Below, one piece after another: positions 47,429-60,520 of a stretch of DNA of 64,000 nucleotides (its first letter is position 1; every line of letters begins with the position of its first letter). This stretch comes from Ulva prolifera (lineage: Eukaryota; Chlorophyta; Ulvophyceae; Ulvales; Ulvaceae), in assembly GCA_023078555.1 (NCBI GenBank), contig CM041201.1, positions 3,231,713 through 3,295,712 on the forward strand, in the 5' to 3' direction. A program made the translations under genes and the position numbers. The notes beneath the pieces were generated by a model. It saw nothing but the letters and a program-made list of their open reading frames with translations, was not told the DNA's origin and did no database searches.

Positions 47429-48986
47429 CTAGCCGCTCAGGTTCTTCGCGAACAGTGCAAGGGAGCCCAAGCATCCCTCGCCGAACACAAGAGCCTGCAC
47501 TCCGTAGCCGAGGAACGCGACCATCGCAAGGCGAGCGTGCTTGATCTCGGCCTCCTTCAATCGCAGTCCCTTGTCGCCTTCTGCGAGGTTCAGGGGGTCG
47601 AAGACACCACCTGGGTAGCACCGCTTGGAGGTGTCGAGCTCGGTGTTACGGTACACCTCAGCGCCACCAACAAGGAGCGCCTCGATCCAGACGAGCTGTG
47701 TGATGGAGAAAGGAAGGCTCTGGCCGAAGTAGCTGGCACCGTCGAGCTCGACCTTGCCCGCCTCGACCCAGGACACACCAGTTGCGCCCTCCGCAACAAT
47801 GCAGCCGAGGCATGCCAGCATCGCCCAGCGGCCATGGATCAGCTCGCACTCGCGGAATCGCTCCAGGCCGAACACCTGGAAAAACATGAAGGTGATCAGC
47901 AACGTCGCCTTGGACCTGTGAAACGATTGCGTGGTCAACAGTGTCGGTACTAGGTCAGACTGTAGAAGAACAGTTCGTACCTCGTCGTATGGTTGGAGAG
48001 AGTCAGCAGCAGAGACCTGCTCCCCACGGTTCTCAAACTGACCGATGATTGCGCCGGGCTTGTTCTTGGGGGCGTTCTGGTCGAGCTCGTCGACGTCGAC
48101 CTGGAGGTACTCCACGGGCTTGGAGAGGCCCAGAGGGTCGAAGCCGCGGTCACCTGTAACATTGCACAATGTATAGAAAATAGCATAGCTTGAGTAGTGT
48201 GTGAAGTGCACACGTGTCAAGTGAAGGGTTCGCGACTGCGAATCTGCTGGGGGCTTCAGACTAGGTTGGCACCTGATGAGATGAAGCATGGAACGTAAAC
48301 AACCGTGGAACTGATATGTTCAAAGCGTGAAAGTGCGACAGCGGTGGCGATTCTATTCCTGTACTGATCGCGCCACCAGGGTTGGCTACTCGTGTTGTGC
48401 CACGGGGCAGGCGTGAACATCATCGTGACAACCCAACGGCCAGTAGACTGTATCAACTGTACAAATGCGGTTGCTATCTAGAAGACGCGAATGGCCTGCA
48501 TATCTCTTGGCTGCAAGTGTACCGAATCTTATTGCGGGGACTGCACGGATGCCTCCACCAGGATCCCACTGTTCGACGGTCTACGTGCATTATGGCATGC
48601 AGAAAACTACCATCATCCCAGCAGGATGATGTACACGGAGATGGTGCGCCTTGCGCGAGATCTGGGGTCTAGTGCAACACGGTGACGCCGTGGCAGCGCT
48701 CTATGCACAGCAATAAAGCAGGCCACACACCTGGGAGTGTGCCGTCGAGCCAGTCAGGGCGGCTAGTGTTAGGGAGCCACAGAGCGTCGCCCTCGAACTT
48801 ACGGTACCCGACACCTCCTACGCGGGTGCCAGCGGAAGGGACGGCCTTCTTGATCATGCTGCCGGCCTTCTTGACGGGGGCCTTGACGGCCTTGGCAACC
48901 TTCTTGGTGGCAGTCTGAGGCTTCTTGGCCACCTGCTTGGTCCCGAACTTGGGGAGGTTGAACTTGGCTGTCACGTTGACGGGCAT
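47429..48986 (-). CDS. LHCB4: Chlorophyll a/b-binding protein CP29 (Lhcb4), photosystem II minor antenna
   Basis: A monomeric antenna linking LHCII trimers to the photosystem II core in the thylakoid membrane. Exons 48986-48731, 48153-47981 and 47875-47429 join exactly to 291 residues. Diagnostic stretches are [57 protein letters not shown] (first chlorophyll-binding helix), [40 protein letters not shown] and [20 protein letters not shown] (third helix). The N-terminus [20 protein letters not shown] is a basic plastid-targeting region; in Chlamydomonas CP29 this part is reported to stay attached. It is divergent from the SET gene. Confidence 0.98.
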
Positions 48987-49462
48987 GGTGATCCAATTTG
49001 TGAAAGAATGCTAGAACAGATTGGAGGGAAGCTGGTGCAGACTGTGACTGGCGACGGGCATATGAAGGTTCAGATTAATGCAGTCTTTGGGATCATCTGT
49101 CCTGCTTGGAATCGGCTGAGCGGCTGATCCCCGATTCGATCCAATGTTCGCAATCTGGCAAATAAACCCCTTATCTCGAGTGGCTACAGGATGTAAATGA
49201 GCAAATTGGGGCATCTGACGGGCTGAGAAGTGGTGTCGGCACACACAGGTGTCACGATACACGGCTCAGACACTGTCACAAGTCGGGGCCAGGAGTGTGC
49301 CGAGGCACCGACGTTCCACGCCGTTCGTCCTGGTGTACGCTTGCGTCGACGTGCATCAACGCCCTGTTGCTTCGCTCGTGGTAGCGTAGACCAACATCGG
49401 AGGTTCGTCTGCATCTGAGAATCCTCATAAATTTTACCTGCGTCTTGACTGCTGCTCCCGCG
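48987..49462. promoter_or_regulatory. Divergent promoter region, CP29 / SET-domain gene
   Basis: 476 bases between the start codons of two divergent genes with plastid-targeted products. A shared light-responsive promoter is possible. I see no unambiguous motif. Confidence 0.4.
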
Positions 49463-52400
49463 ATGTTGCTCTGTGCGGCAGGCCCTGCACGGTCCCAACG
49501 GCTGGCGGGTGCCAGCACACGCGCACGGCAAGCGCACACCCGTGCGGCAAAAGTTGACACCTCCAGCTTGGACACCTTGAACACCTGGTTTGATGTCGAC
49601 TGTGATGTGCGCGAAGCGAAGATCTCGGTGCAAGAGTGCACGGATGAGTCTACTCGCACGCAGGTCTTGGGTTGTGTTGCCACCAGCGACATAGAAGTAG
49701 ACCAGGTGCGGAACAGAAGTGCTTTCATGGGTAAATTCATCATGTGTATCATTCGTTTTATGCTGGATCGCTTGCAGGCGATCATCACAGTATCCGCTTG
49801 CCACACATGTTCTGTACTCACGTGTGTGTACATCCGGCACCCTTGTCCATCTCCACCCGCACCCACTGCAGGTGGTGTGCGAGCTTCCCCAAGACGCAGC
49901 AATCACTGCTGTAGATGCATCCAATCATCCAGTCATCGGTGGAGTCGCCTCCGGCCGCAGCGAAATCGCCGCCCTCGCCTTGTGGCTCATGGCCGAGCGC
50001 ATCTCGCCCTCCAGCACATCAGGTCCACTCATCCAAGCCCTACCGGTGAGGCTTCCATCTGCACGTACACTGCCGCGACTCGTGTTCCGTGAGACACTCA
50101 CAAGGCCTGAACAGCACATTGAAGTTTCTGTCCACATCTGCCGCTTGCCCGTGCGTCAGCTCCGGCGGATCTCCACACAAGGTGGTCTTGCGCGCCCCGA
50201 GAGCTCTCCTGGTGTAGGCCACTGCTGGCAAGCATCGAAGGCAGCACCGGCATGGCCAGACTCATCTAGGTGCCATCGCTTGATAGGTAGCATCAGGTAG
50301 CACGATTGCTGCCGCTGTCAGATTGAACCGTAATGACAGCAACCACCGCACTCTGCTCCGTTGGCATGAGGGCCATGTTGCTGCAGGCCTTGTCAGTCAC
50401 TCCAGGTGCCGTTACTGCCATGCCAAACAATCGAAATCGCGCGCATCCACCCACCGCACTCGGCTAGCACAGCTTCTGGCCCCTTCTCATGCACCCCTGC
50501 TTCGGTCGACACTCGTCGTTGCAGCCATCTGCCCACTTTACAATTCAAGCAAATGTGCTGTTGGCAAGGCGTCACCTGTTGCTGTGTGCGCCCTCACGTT
50601 CTACGGTGCTGTGGCCGCTAGCGTCCCAACTCCCCCCAACCCCCCCTGGACCTGCATCTGGACATCTTGCCTGTCAACAGCCGCTCTCCAAAGTGCACTG
50701 TGAGGCTGTCCGCCACAGGATCTCATCTGCGCGTTGCTACAGCTCCGCTCGGGGTGCTCGTGGTGCTCGCGGCTGTGGCCCTGGTGTGCCAGAGCTCCGC
50801 TTGGGGTGCTCGCGGCGGTCTTCGTGCATGACACACCTCATCGTCAAAGCTCACACAGATTGTATTGAGCTGGGCGGCCCCAAAATGGGAACCTCCTTGC
50901 GCCGCAAGGGCCTCATCTCTGTGTGTTATAATACACCTCTACTCCACCCGGCTGCTGCAGTCTGCCGCTGGCAGCCTCCATCCCCTGGGCTTGGCACAGC
51001 ATTGCTCAGCTGCTGGTCATGATGTAAAGTATGGGGAAGGTGGAACCGGGCAGTGCTCAGCTGCTGGTGTGTTCGACTGCAGGAAACCACCAACTCCCCG
51101 ATCCTCTGGGAGGCCGAGTTTCGGGATTTGCAGCTCGCAGGCTCCCCGACGCTTGCCCTGGCGCGGGAGCGGGAGGCGGCGATCCGGCAGGAGTGGGAGG
51201 GCATCACAGCCAGCATGACCGAGACAGACTCTGAGGCGCTCAAGGACGAGCGGTACAACGACCGCGCATTCCTGCAGGCGTTTGCGGTCGTGCTGGCGCA
51301 CGCGATCTACCTGCCGTCAGCGCAGTGCTTCGCTCTGCTGCCGTATGTGTCGTTCATGCAGCGCACGGGCAACGACAACGGCTGCACTGTGGACTATGAC
51401 CTCGGTGCGAGCCTCAGCGCCCCTGTGCGAGCCGATGATTTGCTGCATCGTCTGCTAGATTGTGCTCGTCCATTGGGAGCTGGAGACGGCATGGTCCTAG
51501 TACAGCGGCCTGAGGTGCATCATGCTGTTGTTGGTGCACCTCAGGCCACTGTAGCATGGCATCATGCTGGGCAGCTGTAACATGGCATCATGCTGTTGTT
51601 TTGGCTGGGCAGCTGTCGCATGGCATCATGCTGATGTTTTGGCTGGGCAGCTGTCGCATGGCATCATGCTGATGTTTTGGCTGGGCAGCTGTAGCATGGC
51701 ATCATGCTGATGTTTTGGCTGGGCAGCTGTAGCATGGCATCATGCTGCTGTTTTGGCTGGGCAGCTGTAGCATGGCATCATGCTGCTGTTTTGGCTGGGC
51801 AGCTGTAGCATGGCATCATACTGGGCAGCTGTAGCATGGCATCATGCTGGGCAGCTGTAGCATGGCATCATGCTGTTGTTTTGGCTGGGCAGCTGCCGCA
51901 TGGCATCATGCTGATGTTTTGGCTGGGCAGCTGTGCCTCGCAGTCGCAGTACACACTTGCAGCAGGTCTGTTGCTTGAAGGCCTGGACCCTGCCTGCTGC
52001 ACTATGCATGTGAACGTGTACGAGGTCGGTACACCCCCACCCCTACACATATGCACTCAATCCACCGCAGCTGCGGTCTGCTGTAGCGTAGGCTGGCTGT
52101 GCAATGTGTGCAGATGCCTGCCCACGCACCCGGCCGTGCTGATGCAGGCCTGGAGCGTGGGATTGTGGCACAAGGACACAGCCAGCGAGGCAGGTAGCAC
52201 CGCAGGACACAAGCAGGGGCACCACACACCCATGCAACCACCAATACGCACCAAAGACCAACACACCCCTGCCGCCGCACACGGCAGCACCCGCCCCGAC
52301 CGCTCCAGTTCGGGGCATTGTGTGGCTTTGTGCTCAGCACGCACACAGCACGCACACAGCACGCATGCAGCAGCAGCCTTGCGGAGCCGGCTGTAATTGT

Positions 52401-53923
52401 CTTCACATGTACTCTCCCCGGTGCTGCAGTGTGCCTTGCATGCCACGCGGTGACCCAGGCCACCTCGGAGCGGTGTGGTCACGGCTGCCCTGCACCACCG
52501 AACCTTGCGCTTGAGCTGAGGAGTGAGCCGAAATGCATGGGGTGTGCGTGTAGAGCGGGAGGTGGTGGTGGTCAAGGCGACCAGGCCGTTCAGCAACGGC
52601 CAGCCCGTACTGCTAGATGACCCGCGACCAAACGCGGAGAGGCTGCTTGCCACTGGCACCCTGCAAGACACCAACTTCTCAGACTACCTGCTCTTTGAGA
52701 CGAAACTGGTGCCCTCAGATAAGCTGTACACATCCAAGCGGGAGGTCGTGAGGGCGATGAACATGGAGGTACGGCCCAGGAAGCCTGCCTCCGCCTCTTG
52801 ACCGTCTGCGCTGCTGTGATGATTTGAGTCACAGAAGCTTCGCGATTGCGTGGCAGAGCACCGATCCATTATACCACACATCACATCCACAAGCAGTGAA
52901 CCTGTAATGTGCTGTAATGCTGCAGTTAGCCATGCGATCGTGCACTACTCCGAACTTGCTTCACAAATCTGCTCCTGAAGCTACAGGATCATTAATGCTG
53001 ACTCAGTGGTCCATGGTCAACATCGATGGACGCCTGTCACCAGCTGCGGTCACGTGTGTTGCAGGAAACAGAGATTTTCCCGCTGTACAAGGAGAAGTTC
53101 CCGATCCAGCTCCTCAACTTTGTCCGGTTCTCCCGGATCCAAGACATCGGGGAGCTCGCGAAGGTGCAGTTCGACAACGACGTCATCATCTCGCCACAGA
53201 ATGAGTACGAGGTGCTGCAGATCGTCATGGCTGACCTGCGGGAGCGCTTGCAAGGGTACCGTGAGAATCAGGTCTGCTCATCTCGACTCCACCAGCAGTC
53301 TTGCAAAGGACGCGACAATTGCTACAGCAGTTTTCTTTGCTTCTGCATGTTGCAGAAGGCGACAGTGGCCTGCATGGCCTAGCCCAACAAACTGCACTTC
53401 CAGACCTTGAGTTGCTGCTCTGGCACCTGCTTCAGAACTTCCCTGCAGGCTGACTGGTGCGCAGTGATCCATCGTCAATGAGGTCAGATTCGATGGATGC
53501 GTCAGCAAGTCACAACACTGCTTGCCCGCACGTTGGGTGGCGTGGCGTGCACAAGCACCGGTTAGGCTCATGTTGTCGTTGTGGGCGATGCTGCGCCTGT
53601 GAGCACTGGCCTAACAGTGACACTGCATGCAGGAAGAGGATCTGAAGTCATTGCAGAATCCAGATCTGCCACCCCTGGAGAGGCTCGCAACGTTGGCGAA
53701 GCGGTCAGAGAAAGACATCCTGTTGTCAACCACCGACGCTGTTCGACAACGGCTTGCCCCGATTCGTGGCATTCCCACCAAATCTGGGAAGCTGGAAGAC
53801 CCGAACCAGGACCTGATCGAGATCTTCGAAGCTGTTGAGGGCATTAGTTCTGCGCCACAAAACTTGTGGAAATCGTTCTCGAGATGGGCAAGTGGGAAAG
53901 ATGACCCAGATTTCAAGAGATAG
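49463..53923 (+). CDS. Chloroplast SET-domain protein, Rubisco-LSMT-like
   Basis: A SET-domain methyltransferase-like protein with a Rubisco-LSMT substrate-binding domain. Exons 49463-49705, 49872-50045, 51083-51404, 52554-52768, 53065-53271 and 53633-53923 join exactly to 483 residues. The first 40 residues (MLLCAAGPARSQRLAGASTR) look like a chloroplast transit peptide. The SET region includes AALALWLMAER, SPILWEAEFRDLQLAGSPTL and FLQAFAVVLAHAIYLPS. The helical C-terminal domain runs from FPLYKEKFPIQLLNFVRFSR to the end. The usual N-H motif after the LxPxxDxxNH loop is replaced by LLPYVSFMQRTGNDNG, and the G-E-x-V-x-x-x-Y-G catalytic motif by GQPVLLDDPRPNAERLL. Activity is therefore doubtful or altered. 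Intron 3 (about 1150 bases) contains a minisatellite. Confidence 0.88.
51509..51545. repeat. 11-bp perfect inverted repeat
   Basis: CCTGAGGTGCA (51509-51519) and TGCACCTCAGG (51535-51545) flank a 15-base loop containing CATCATGCTG, the core also found in the adjacent minisatellite. Confidence 0.85.
51546..51930. repeat. Modular minisatellite of 26- and 38-base units
   Basis: About eleven head-to-tail copies of CTGGGCAGCTGTAGCATGGC plus ATCATG (26 bases), most with an extra 12-base CTGNTGTTTTGG module giving 38 bases. Copies differ at a few positions (GTAGC, GTCGC, GTAAC, GCCGC). The array lies entirely inside intron 3 of the SET gene. Confidence 0.9.
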
Positions 53924-53936
53924 ATTTATTTCTTTG

Positions 53937-53941
53937 TGTAA
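53937..53941 (+). terminator. TGTAA poly(A) signal of the SET gene
   Basis: TGTAA 14 bases after the stop codon, preceded by a T-rich stretch. Confidence 0.55.
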
Positions 53942-54751
53942 TTCCACCGGTTTCTTCATGTACATGACAATACAACGGGGCAGCTAGGCAGTGATTGCCA
54001 CGTGCAGAAAGAAAGCAGAGCACAGAAATACAAAAGCAAATAGCTTTTCTCCCGATGACCAGGCCAATCAAAACAGATACGGCTGAACTTGACATGTCCA
54101 GCCCCATTTCACTTTCTCCGCTACATGGGCACTGTGCATGACACTGCTCGGGCAGGAGCTCGATGGCTGCCTGTGCTCTCAGAAACGATATTGTGGTGGC
54201 CTCCGCCCCCAACAAGGGGGAGTTGACTGTAGATGCCTACTGCCAGTTGTAGGGACAATGCGTTGGAAGGGGCGCCTGTCAGTCTGCACGATTGAAGGCA
54301 ATGCAGGATACAGGGCGAGAATGATGCCATGAATGGCGTACAAAAGGAAGGCAAGGCGCACAGTAAATTCAGATTTACTTTACTTCACATGAGGGCTCCA
54401 AGGCAAAGAGCGCTGCAGCATCGGTGTGTCCGGGCACTGGACGGTTGCAGAGAAATACAGGGACCAGCGTGCCCAAGACGGCTAGACATGCAAAAAATGC
54501 AGTGACTTTTGGGGTACTGGGTGTTTAGAGCGTGTCCACAGCTGCGGCGCCACCAAGCGCGAGCATGAGCGAGACCCACCCTCAGCACCTGGAGATGAGC
54601 ACCGCTGTGGGCATCAGGCCTGGCTGAACCAGCGGACAGTAGGCCCGTGCTCACCTTCTCTATCTATCTTCTCCTGGACAAGTGGGCACCGTCCTGGCAC
54701 TGTGAAGAGACAGATTCCTCGACGTGTCGACTTGTATTTAAGTCAGGAGGC
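53942..54751. other. Convergent spacer
   Basis: Between the poly(A) signals of the SET gene and AP-4 epsilon. No supported exon or repeat. Confidence 0.5.
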
Positions 54752-54756
54752 TTACA
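54752..54756 (-). terminator. TGTAA poly(A) signal of AP-4 epsilon
   Basis: Minus-strand TGTAA about 120 bases after the AP-4 epsilon stop. Confidence 0.45.
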
Positions 54757-54875
54757 GGTTTCTCCGTTGCCCACCAACACATCAACCCTACAACCTATCG
54801 CTACCGTACCGTCCCTGAGCTCTGCCCAGGACACCTACACCGCACGCGCCTGAGTCCAGACACTCCTGGGCCGCA

Positions 54876-57800
54876 CTAAAACGACAGCAAGTCTGCAAAC
54901 GCATCGCCCTTCTTATCCGGATTTTTCGCCTGCAGTGTCCCTGAATTCCTAGCAACATCTGACGCAGGGTCTGCTGGGGGAGCACCCGGGCCGGGACCCC
55001 CCACGACCCCGGCTTGCATCATGGGATCCATCGCCGGTGGCTGCATCTGTGGCATGAATTGCATCCCCATCTGTGGCGGCGCGGCCATCCCACCTGCCTG
55101 CATCCCAACATGCCCCTGCGCCACGGGCTGCGGCACCGCATAGCCTGGTGCGAGGCCACCCATCACGCCACCATTCTGCGGCAATCCGGGGCCCGGAATC
55201 GCGCCCCCGGCTGCAGGCGGCGGGGGTGCCAGAAGATCTAAACCTGACATCAGGTCAACTGGAGGCGCGGCTGCTGCGGGCGCTGCGCTTCCGAACAGAT
55301 CCCCCCCGCCCGCCGCTGGAGCGGCACCTACATGCATGGAATCTAAGCCTGCGAGCAGGTCGTCAACTGGAGCCGCAGCAGGGGCGTCGCCAGAGCCACC
55401 ACCCAGCAAATCGTCTAGTCCGGCGCCTGCCGAAGCGGCCATGTCTGGTGCGGCGTGAGTGACCGGGTCATCGCCAAAGCCGCCCAGCAGATCCACAAGC
55501 GGCGGCGGCGCGGGCGGGGCTGTTTCCCGCGGCGCAGCCGCAGGTTTCGGCTTCCGTGCGCGGCCTCCGCCGCCGCCAAACAGCATGTCTGCAAGGCCGT
55601 CGCCCTCCTCAGTGTAGGTGTGCACGTTCGGCGCGAACGGCCCCCTTGTCTTCCGCGCAGGCGACGCAGCCGCCCCCGCAGCCGCAGCGGCCACAGGTGC
55701 CTCCGCCGGACTCTCTGGCCGAGCCATCATCATGTTACTGAACGTGCCCATCTGCGCACGCGGCTTCGGTGGTGCCTTGGCAGCGCGAGTCGGCGGGGAT
55801 GGCGCCGCCGCCTCGGCGGCGACGGCCCCGCTGCTTGTGGCCGCGGGTGGGGCGGGCACGGCAGCGGCGGCCGCCGACGGGTGGGCATACTGCTGCGTGC
55901 GCAGCGTCGGGGCTGCCGGTGCGGCGGAGGATGGGAAGAGGCCGTAGCGGTCGTCCGGCGCGACGTACCCGCGCTGGCCCTGTGCGCTCTGCTCTGCGGC
56001 CAGAGTCTCCAGTGCCTCCAGCCGCAGGTCGCTCTCCGACTCGATGACCGGCATCGCGTCATGCGGGGTGATCACAGCTGACAGCAGGCCGGGCTCCCTG
56101 CATGTGGCGCATGTATGTAACTGCCTGAAAGCCGGCCAGAGCGCGGATGTATGGACCACCTTCCGTGTGAGCGTCTACGCACACGGTGCAGCAATGCACA
56201 GTGGCGTTGAATGCTTATGCATGCATGGCAGGGGCGGGGCTGCGGAACCGCAGACAACATTTGCGGGTGTTGGGGAGAGGAGCCCTGGAGCCCCACGCAG
56301 GGAACTCGGGAGGGCGGCGCACGAGATGGCGGTCGAGATGAAGTGCGAGAGGCGGGCGACCATGATGTCCCGCGAGGCGAGGCGGGGCTTGATGAACGGC
56401 TTGAGCGCGGCCGCGGCGGCGGGGGCGTGCGTGCTGTCCTTCACGACGACCTTGAACAGCGCCGTGAGCGCCGCAGACTCCTGCTCGAGAGTGAGCCGCT
56501 GCTGTGAGGTGCGGTGGATGATGGCGGCGATGATGTCCTTGGAGCTCAGTCCGGCACTCAGGCCATACTCACTTACCACCCACAGCCCCACCTGCACCAC
56601 CATTGGATCCAAGATGGTAACTGTTTGAAGTTACGGCATTTCCACACCGTCAAGGACAACCTCTACCAGGGCGCCGATTCTGCGGTTCTGTGTGTCTTCC
56701 TCACCTAGGCACTGCAGCCGTTTGCCGCGGTCCCGTCGCCCATGACGGCACGGCTCACAGCGCGATCGTTTCACAGCAGCAAGCAAGCAGTGCTTCCCTG
56801 CACTGCAAGCATGCCCGGCACACAGCAACCCGGCAAGCATCGCTGGAGCAGCATGCCGCATCATGATCCACATCACAGAAGATCGCCGCAGCAGCACGGC
56901 GCATCACAATGACCATTCAGGAGTTCAGATACATGCGCCATTATCGGACCAGGAAGACGTGCACCCCACGAGGCAGTGCTCGTCCTAGCGATGCAGCGGA
57001 CCGATGACATATGCAGACATGCTGGCTGTGCTGTGGCTGCCGCTGCAAGCTTGAGCAGTGTGGCGCACCAGCATCTGGGCATCAGACAGCGGCTCTGACC
57101 CCCGCAGCATCCGCGCAAACACCTTGGCCGTGTCCGCCTGCACCTGTGGCTCCCCGCACACGGCTAGAGTGCTCGCAATCCGGGACGCCAGGGACTTGGG
57201 CGCGGCGTTGCCTGCAGCCACGAGCACGGCCGCCATCGTCTTGGCGTACTCTGCCGGCTGGGCGTACGACTCCACCAGCGACGCGACCTTTGTGGCGTAG
57301 GCGGCCTTGATGGAGTCCTCGGGGGCGCCTCGGATGATGGACATGAACTGCAGCACGAGAACACTTTGACGCATATGCACAGCATGCCTCACGTGCCTCA
57401 GAATCATGACAGCATGATTTGTGCACAGGTCCCATGGCGATGGCGTCAGGAGCGCATATTCGTCACAGACTACAAACTCAGAACCTGCAACTGTAGAATC
57501 ATCGGCACGGTCCGACCGTGGCGTGTCACGCCCCAATAGAACAGGGAGAGAACAGATCGTCTGCACAGCTATATTTCAGAGCCAGCAAAAAAAGGAGTCG
57601 CTCGTTCTGGCGAGGCATGTGCCCCCCCTCACAGCAGCACGGCGGCAGTGCGGCCACACGGGCAGCGCTGGCGCAGGGCGCACCTGGTCCGCAACAGACG
57701 TGAGGTTGTCTGCAGAGCAGGAGTTGTAGAGGACGTCGGCGGCGAGGTAGCGGAGGGAGGGGTCGCTGCTGCGCAGGCAGCTCACGATCTCCTCGCGGAA

Positions 57801-60085
57801 CGGCGTCGCGGCGGCGGGCTTGCACGCCTGCAGCGCCACGATGCACCGCAGGCCCTCGAACTGCAGGTTGTTCGGGTTGCGCCACTGCGACGGCTTGATT
57901 GACTTGCCCTTGGCAAACATCTGCCGGGTGGCGTCGGAGGCTGCACAAGCGCCGGGGTCACGGTTGTGCTACACGCATGCTCAGCTGGGGGAGCACAGAA
58001 GAGATCGGGAAGGCTCAGGACGTGGCACGGTAAATGCGCCAGGACTGGTGCTAGGCCGTTGTGGGCGAACAGAGAACAGAGATGTGCAAGGATTGTGCCA
58101 AACATCCTCTGGAGATGACCGCTGCGGCGTTGCACTAGTTGCTGCTGTCCCGCAGTGTCCTAGTGGAAGCAGCTGACTGTGTCGTGAGCTTCCACAGGCG
58201 GCATGGAGAAACTGGGAAACAGCCAGGTCGTATGGACGCATGATAGGGCAAGGACCAAGGGCACATGATCGACATGGCACACGTCCCAGCCCTTGCTGTG
58301 CTGTGCTGTGCTGTGCTGACGGCGTCGCACGGGAACAGCGGGGGTTCACACCCTTCTGTTGAAGCTCAGGGACGCGCAGAGCCCCGGGTGGCAGCGCAGA
58401 CACAGCGATGACACACTGCGCAAGCGTGCCAAACGCCGACGCCACCTCGTGGTCGTCCGCGGACAGCGTGGCACCGCTGGCGGCGTCCATGGCGGCCCCG
58501 AGCGCCGCCGCCGCGGCGGGCGGCACCGTGTCCGCGCACAGCGTGGATAGCGTCGCGGCGACGGTCTGGAGGGTGTGGTGCGGGAGGGGGGAGCGCGAGC
58601 GCGCGTCGTCGAGAGCGCGGGTCGCGGTGGCTGTGAAGAGGTCTGCAGCCGCCGCGAGACCGCTCTGCGAGGAGGAGCGCGCGACCACGACCCGCAGGAG
58701 GTTTGCGGTGGGCAGGCTGAGGGTGGGGTGCGACAGGTGGCGCTTGCAGATCTGGTTTGTGACGTCCAGCAGATCTATGCTGGACTCTACTTGCTCTCCA
58801 AACCGCTGCATAGCCAGGTGGTGGAGTCGAGCAGGGAGGGCGCCATGTGAGCCATGCCAGCAGATTGGCAGAAGTGTCTACAGGTGCATGGCAGGGGAGC
58901 AGTGTGGCCGGGATCAATGGCATGTTGACAGCAGCTTGACATTTTGGAATGCGGCGATTGCGACATCAACCTGGCTTCACGAGCGCAGGAATTGCAGCCA
59001 AAGCGACGGTGATGATGCAGCAGCAGATCTGTTCTTGAGCAGACCACTGTGTCTCGATAGTGTGGATGGCGAGAGAAACTGGTGCAGTGACACATTCAGG
59101 CAGGCTGGTGGAGGAGCTTGAAGATGGGGGTCACAGAATAAGATTGCCCCGTTGCTTGACTGATTGAACATTCGGTAGAGCTGCAGGAGCAGATGAGAAA
59201 CGGACCTGAATGAGACTTGTCAGGGCGGCAAGGGCTTGCTTGATGGTCGAGATCGATGACAGCGCTGGCTTTCGCGCTTCACTGTTGTCAGATATGATGA
59301 TAGCAAGCAGGGTGACATTCTCTGGAGATGACGGGCCACCCATTCGGCGCGGTTGGCCGGGTACTCCAATTATGTTGGACACAAGGTCAGCGTCCCAGCA
59401 TGACGCAATGTACTTCAACGCATATTGAACTGCAGAGTAATTGAGGTCAGTGATTCCTGTTGTGGCGCAATCAGATGGTGCGAAGGTGTGCATGGGGCAG
59501 GCACTAGCCATCTGGAAGCACACCTTCAATTTCATCCATGCTGCGAAGAGAAGTTGCGACTGTCTGAACAGCGGCCAGCAGCTCCGAGCTGCGTTTGTCT
59601 GGTGGCATCAAGTCGAGAAGCTTTGCGTGAGTGAGCAAGGCCAGCTGCATCAGTGCTAATGGGAGTGAAGCTGAGGGTGGTGATGGAACTGCAGGACCAG
59701 AGCTCACACGTCAACACACAAACTTTCAGAAACGCACCCCCTTAGTCATAGGATTTTGGCTATTCATGTAATTGAGGCACGCGCGGATGGCCCAATCCCC
59801 AGGATGCTGGCTGTCTTGCACAACGGTCAACAGGTTGCCCAAAACATCGCGCTTCGTCATCTCGCTTTGGTCCCCGTTCGCCTCGATCACACGAAGAGCA
59901 TGCGCTTTGGCAGCTTCAACGTGTGCTTTTTGTGCTGTCCGCGTCTTGCATTCGCCAGCAGCGTGCGCTCTGTTGGCAAAGCTCTGCGTATGAAGTGGCT
60001 CTTGCTGATTTGCCGCGGCCGCTTGCACTTCCGCCGCGCGCTTCTGCGCCCCAGTCATCACACGGTTGACAATTGTTTTTATCAT
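54876..60085 (-). CDS. AP-4 adaptor complex subunit epsilon
   Basis: The large subunit of the AP-4 coat, which sorts cargo at the trans-Golgi network. About eight exons run from ATG 60085 to the stop at 54876; boundaries are approximate. The alpha-solenoid matches plant AP-4 epsilon in order: VLGNLLTVVQDSQHPGDWAI, LMPPDKRSSELLAAVQTVAT, ICKRHLSHPTLSLPTANLLR, QWRNPNNLQFEGLRCIVALQ, and VQVGLWVVSEYGLSAGLSSK (plant WVLGEYG motif). The long last exon keeps PHDAMPVIESESDLRLEALE and then a disordered Ala/Pro-rich hinge. The hinge carries LADMLFGG, LVDLLGGF, LDDLLGGG, VDDLLAGL and DLFG motifs, the kind that bind clathrin or accessory proteins. The end, KNPDKKGDAFADLLSF, resembles the plant PTLFKDLLG end. 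The sequence is divergent, but the order argues well for epsilon rather than another AP large subunit. Confidence 0.78.
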
Positions 60086-60520
60086 GTTGGCGCTTGTTCT
60101 GACCTGCGACAACACGCAACGGCTACACCATGCCCTTCGCTGTCAAGATTCAAGTTCACGTGTAAGGAACAGGCAATTCGGGCTTCAGAAAGCAGCTTTC
60201 CACTAGATCGACCCACTGTTGTCAGTGCGGTGCAGGAAGCGCATAGTTTGTGATCAGTGCTGCGCACCGCTTGGTGGCGTCGGTGCAACGCGACGGACGA
60301 GAGAGACTGATTCTGCAGAATTCTGCTGTTGGGCAATGCGATGAACTACGACTACATTGGTTAGCGGCATACTCAGTTTTGATCCATGTTATGTTTACGC
60401 GATTACGACGGCGCTAGAAGGGTTGCGCGGTCTACAGCGTTGTGTGAGCAGTCATATTCCAAGTGCATATGAAACGTTGACCAACGCTGTTCCGTCGTTA
60501 ATTCTGAAAAAGAGCTCGTG
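60086..60520. promoter_or_regulatory. Divergent promoter region, AP-4 epsilon / PTB gene
   Basis: 435 bases between the two start codons, presumably holding both promoters and any 5' untranslated exon. No clear motif seen. Confidence 0.4.

Noticed and set aside
49184..49924. Minus-strand ORFs opposite the SET gene start
   Set aside because: Overlap the transit-peptide exon and the divergent promoter; no similarity.
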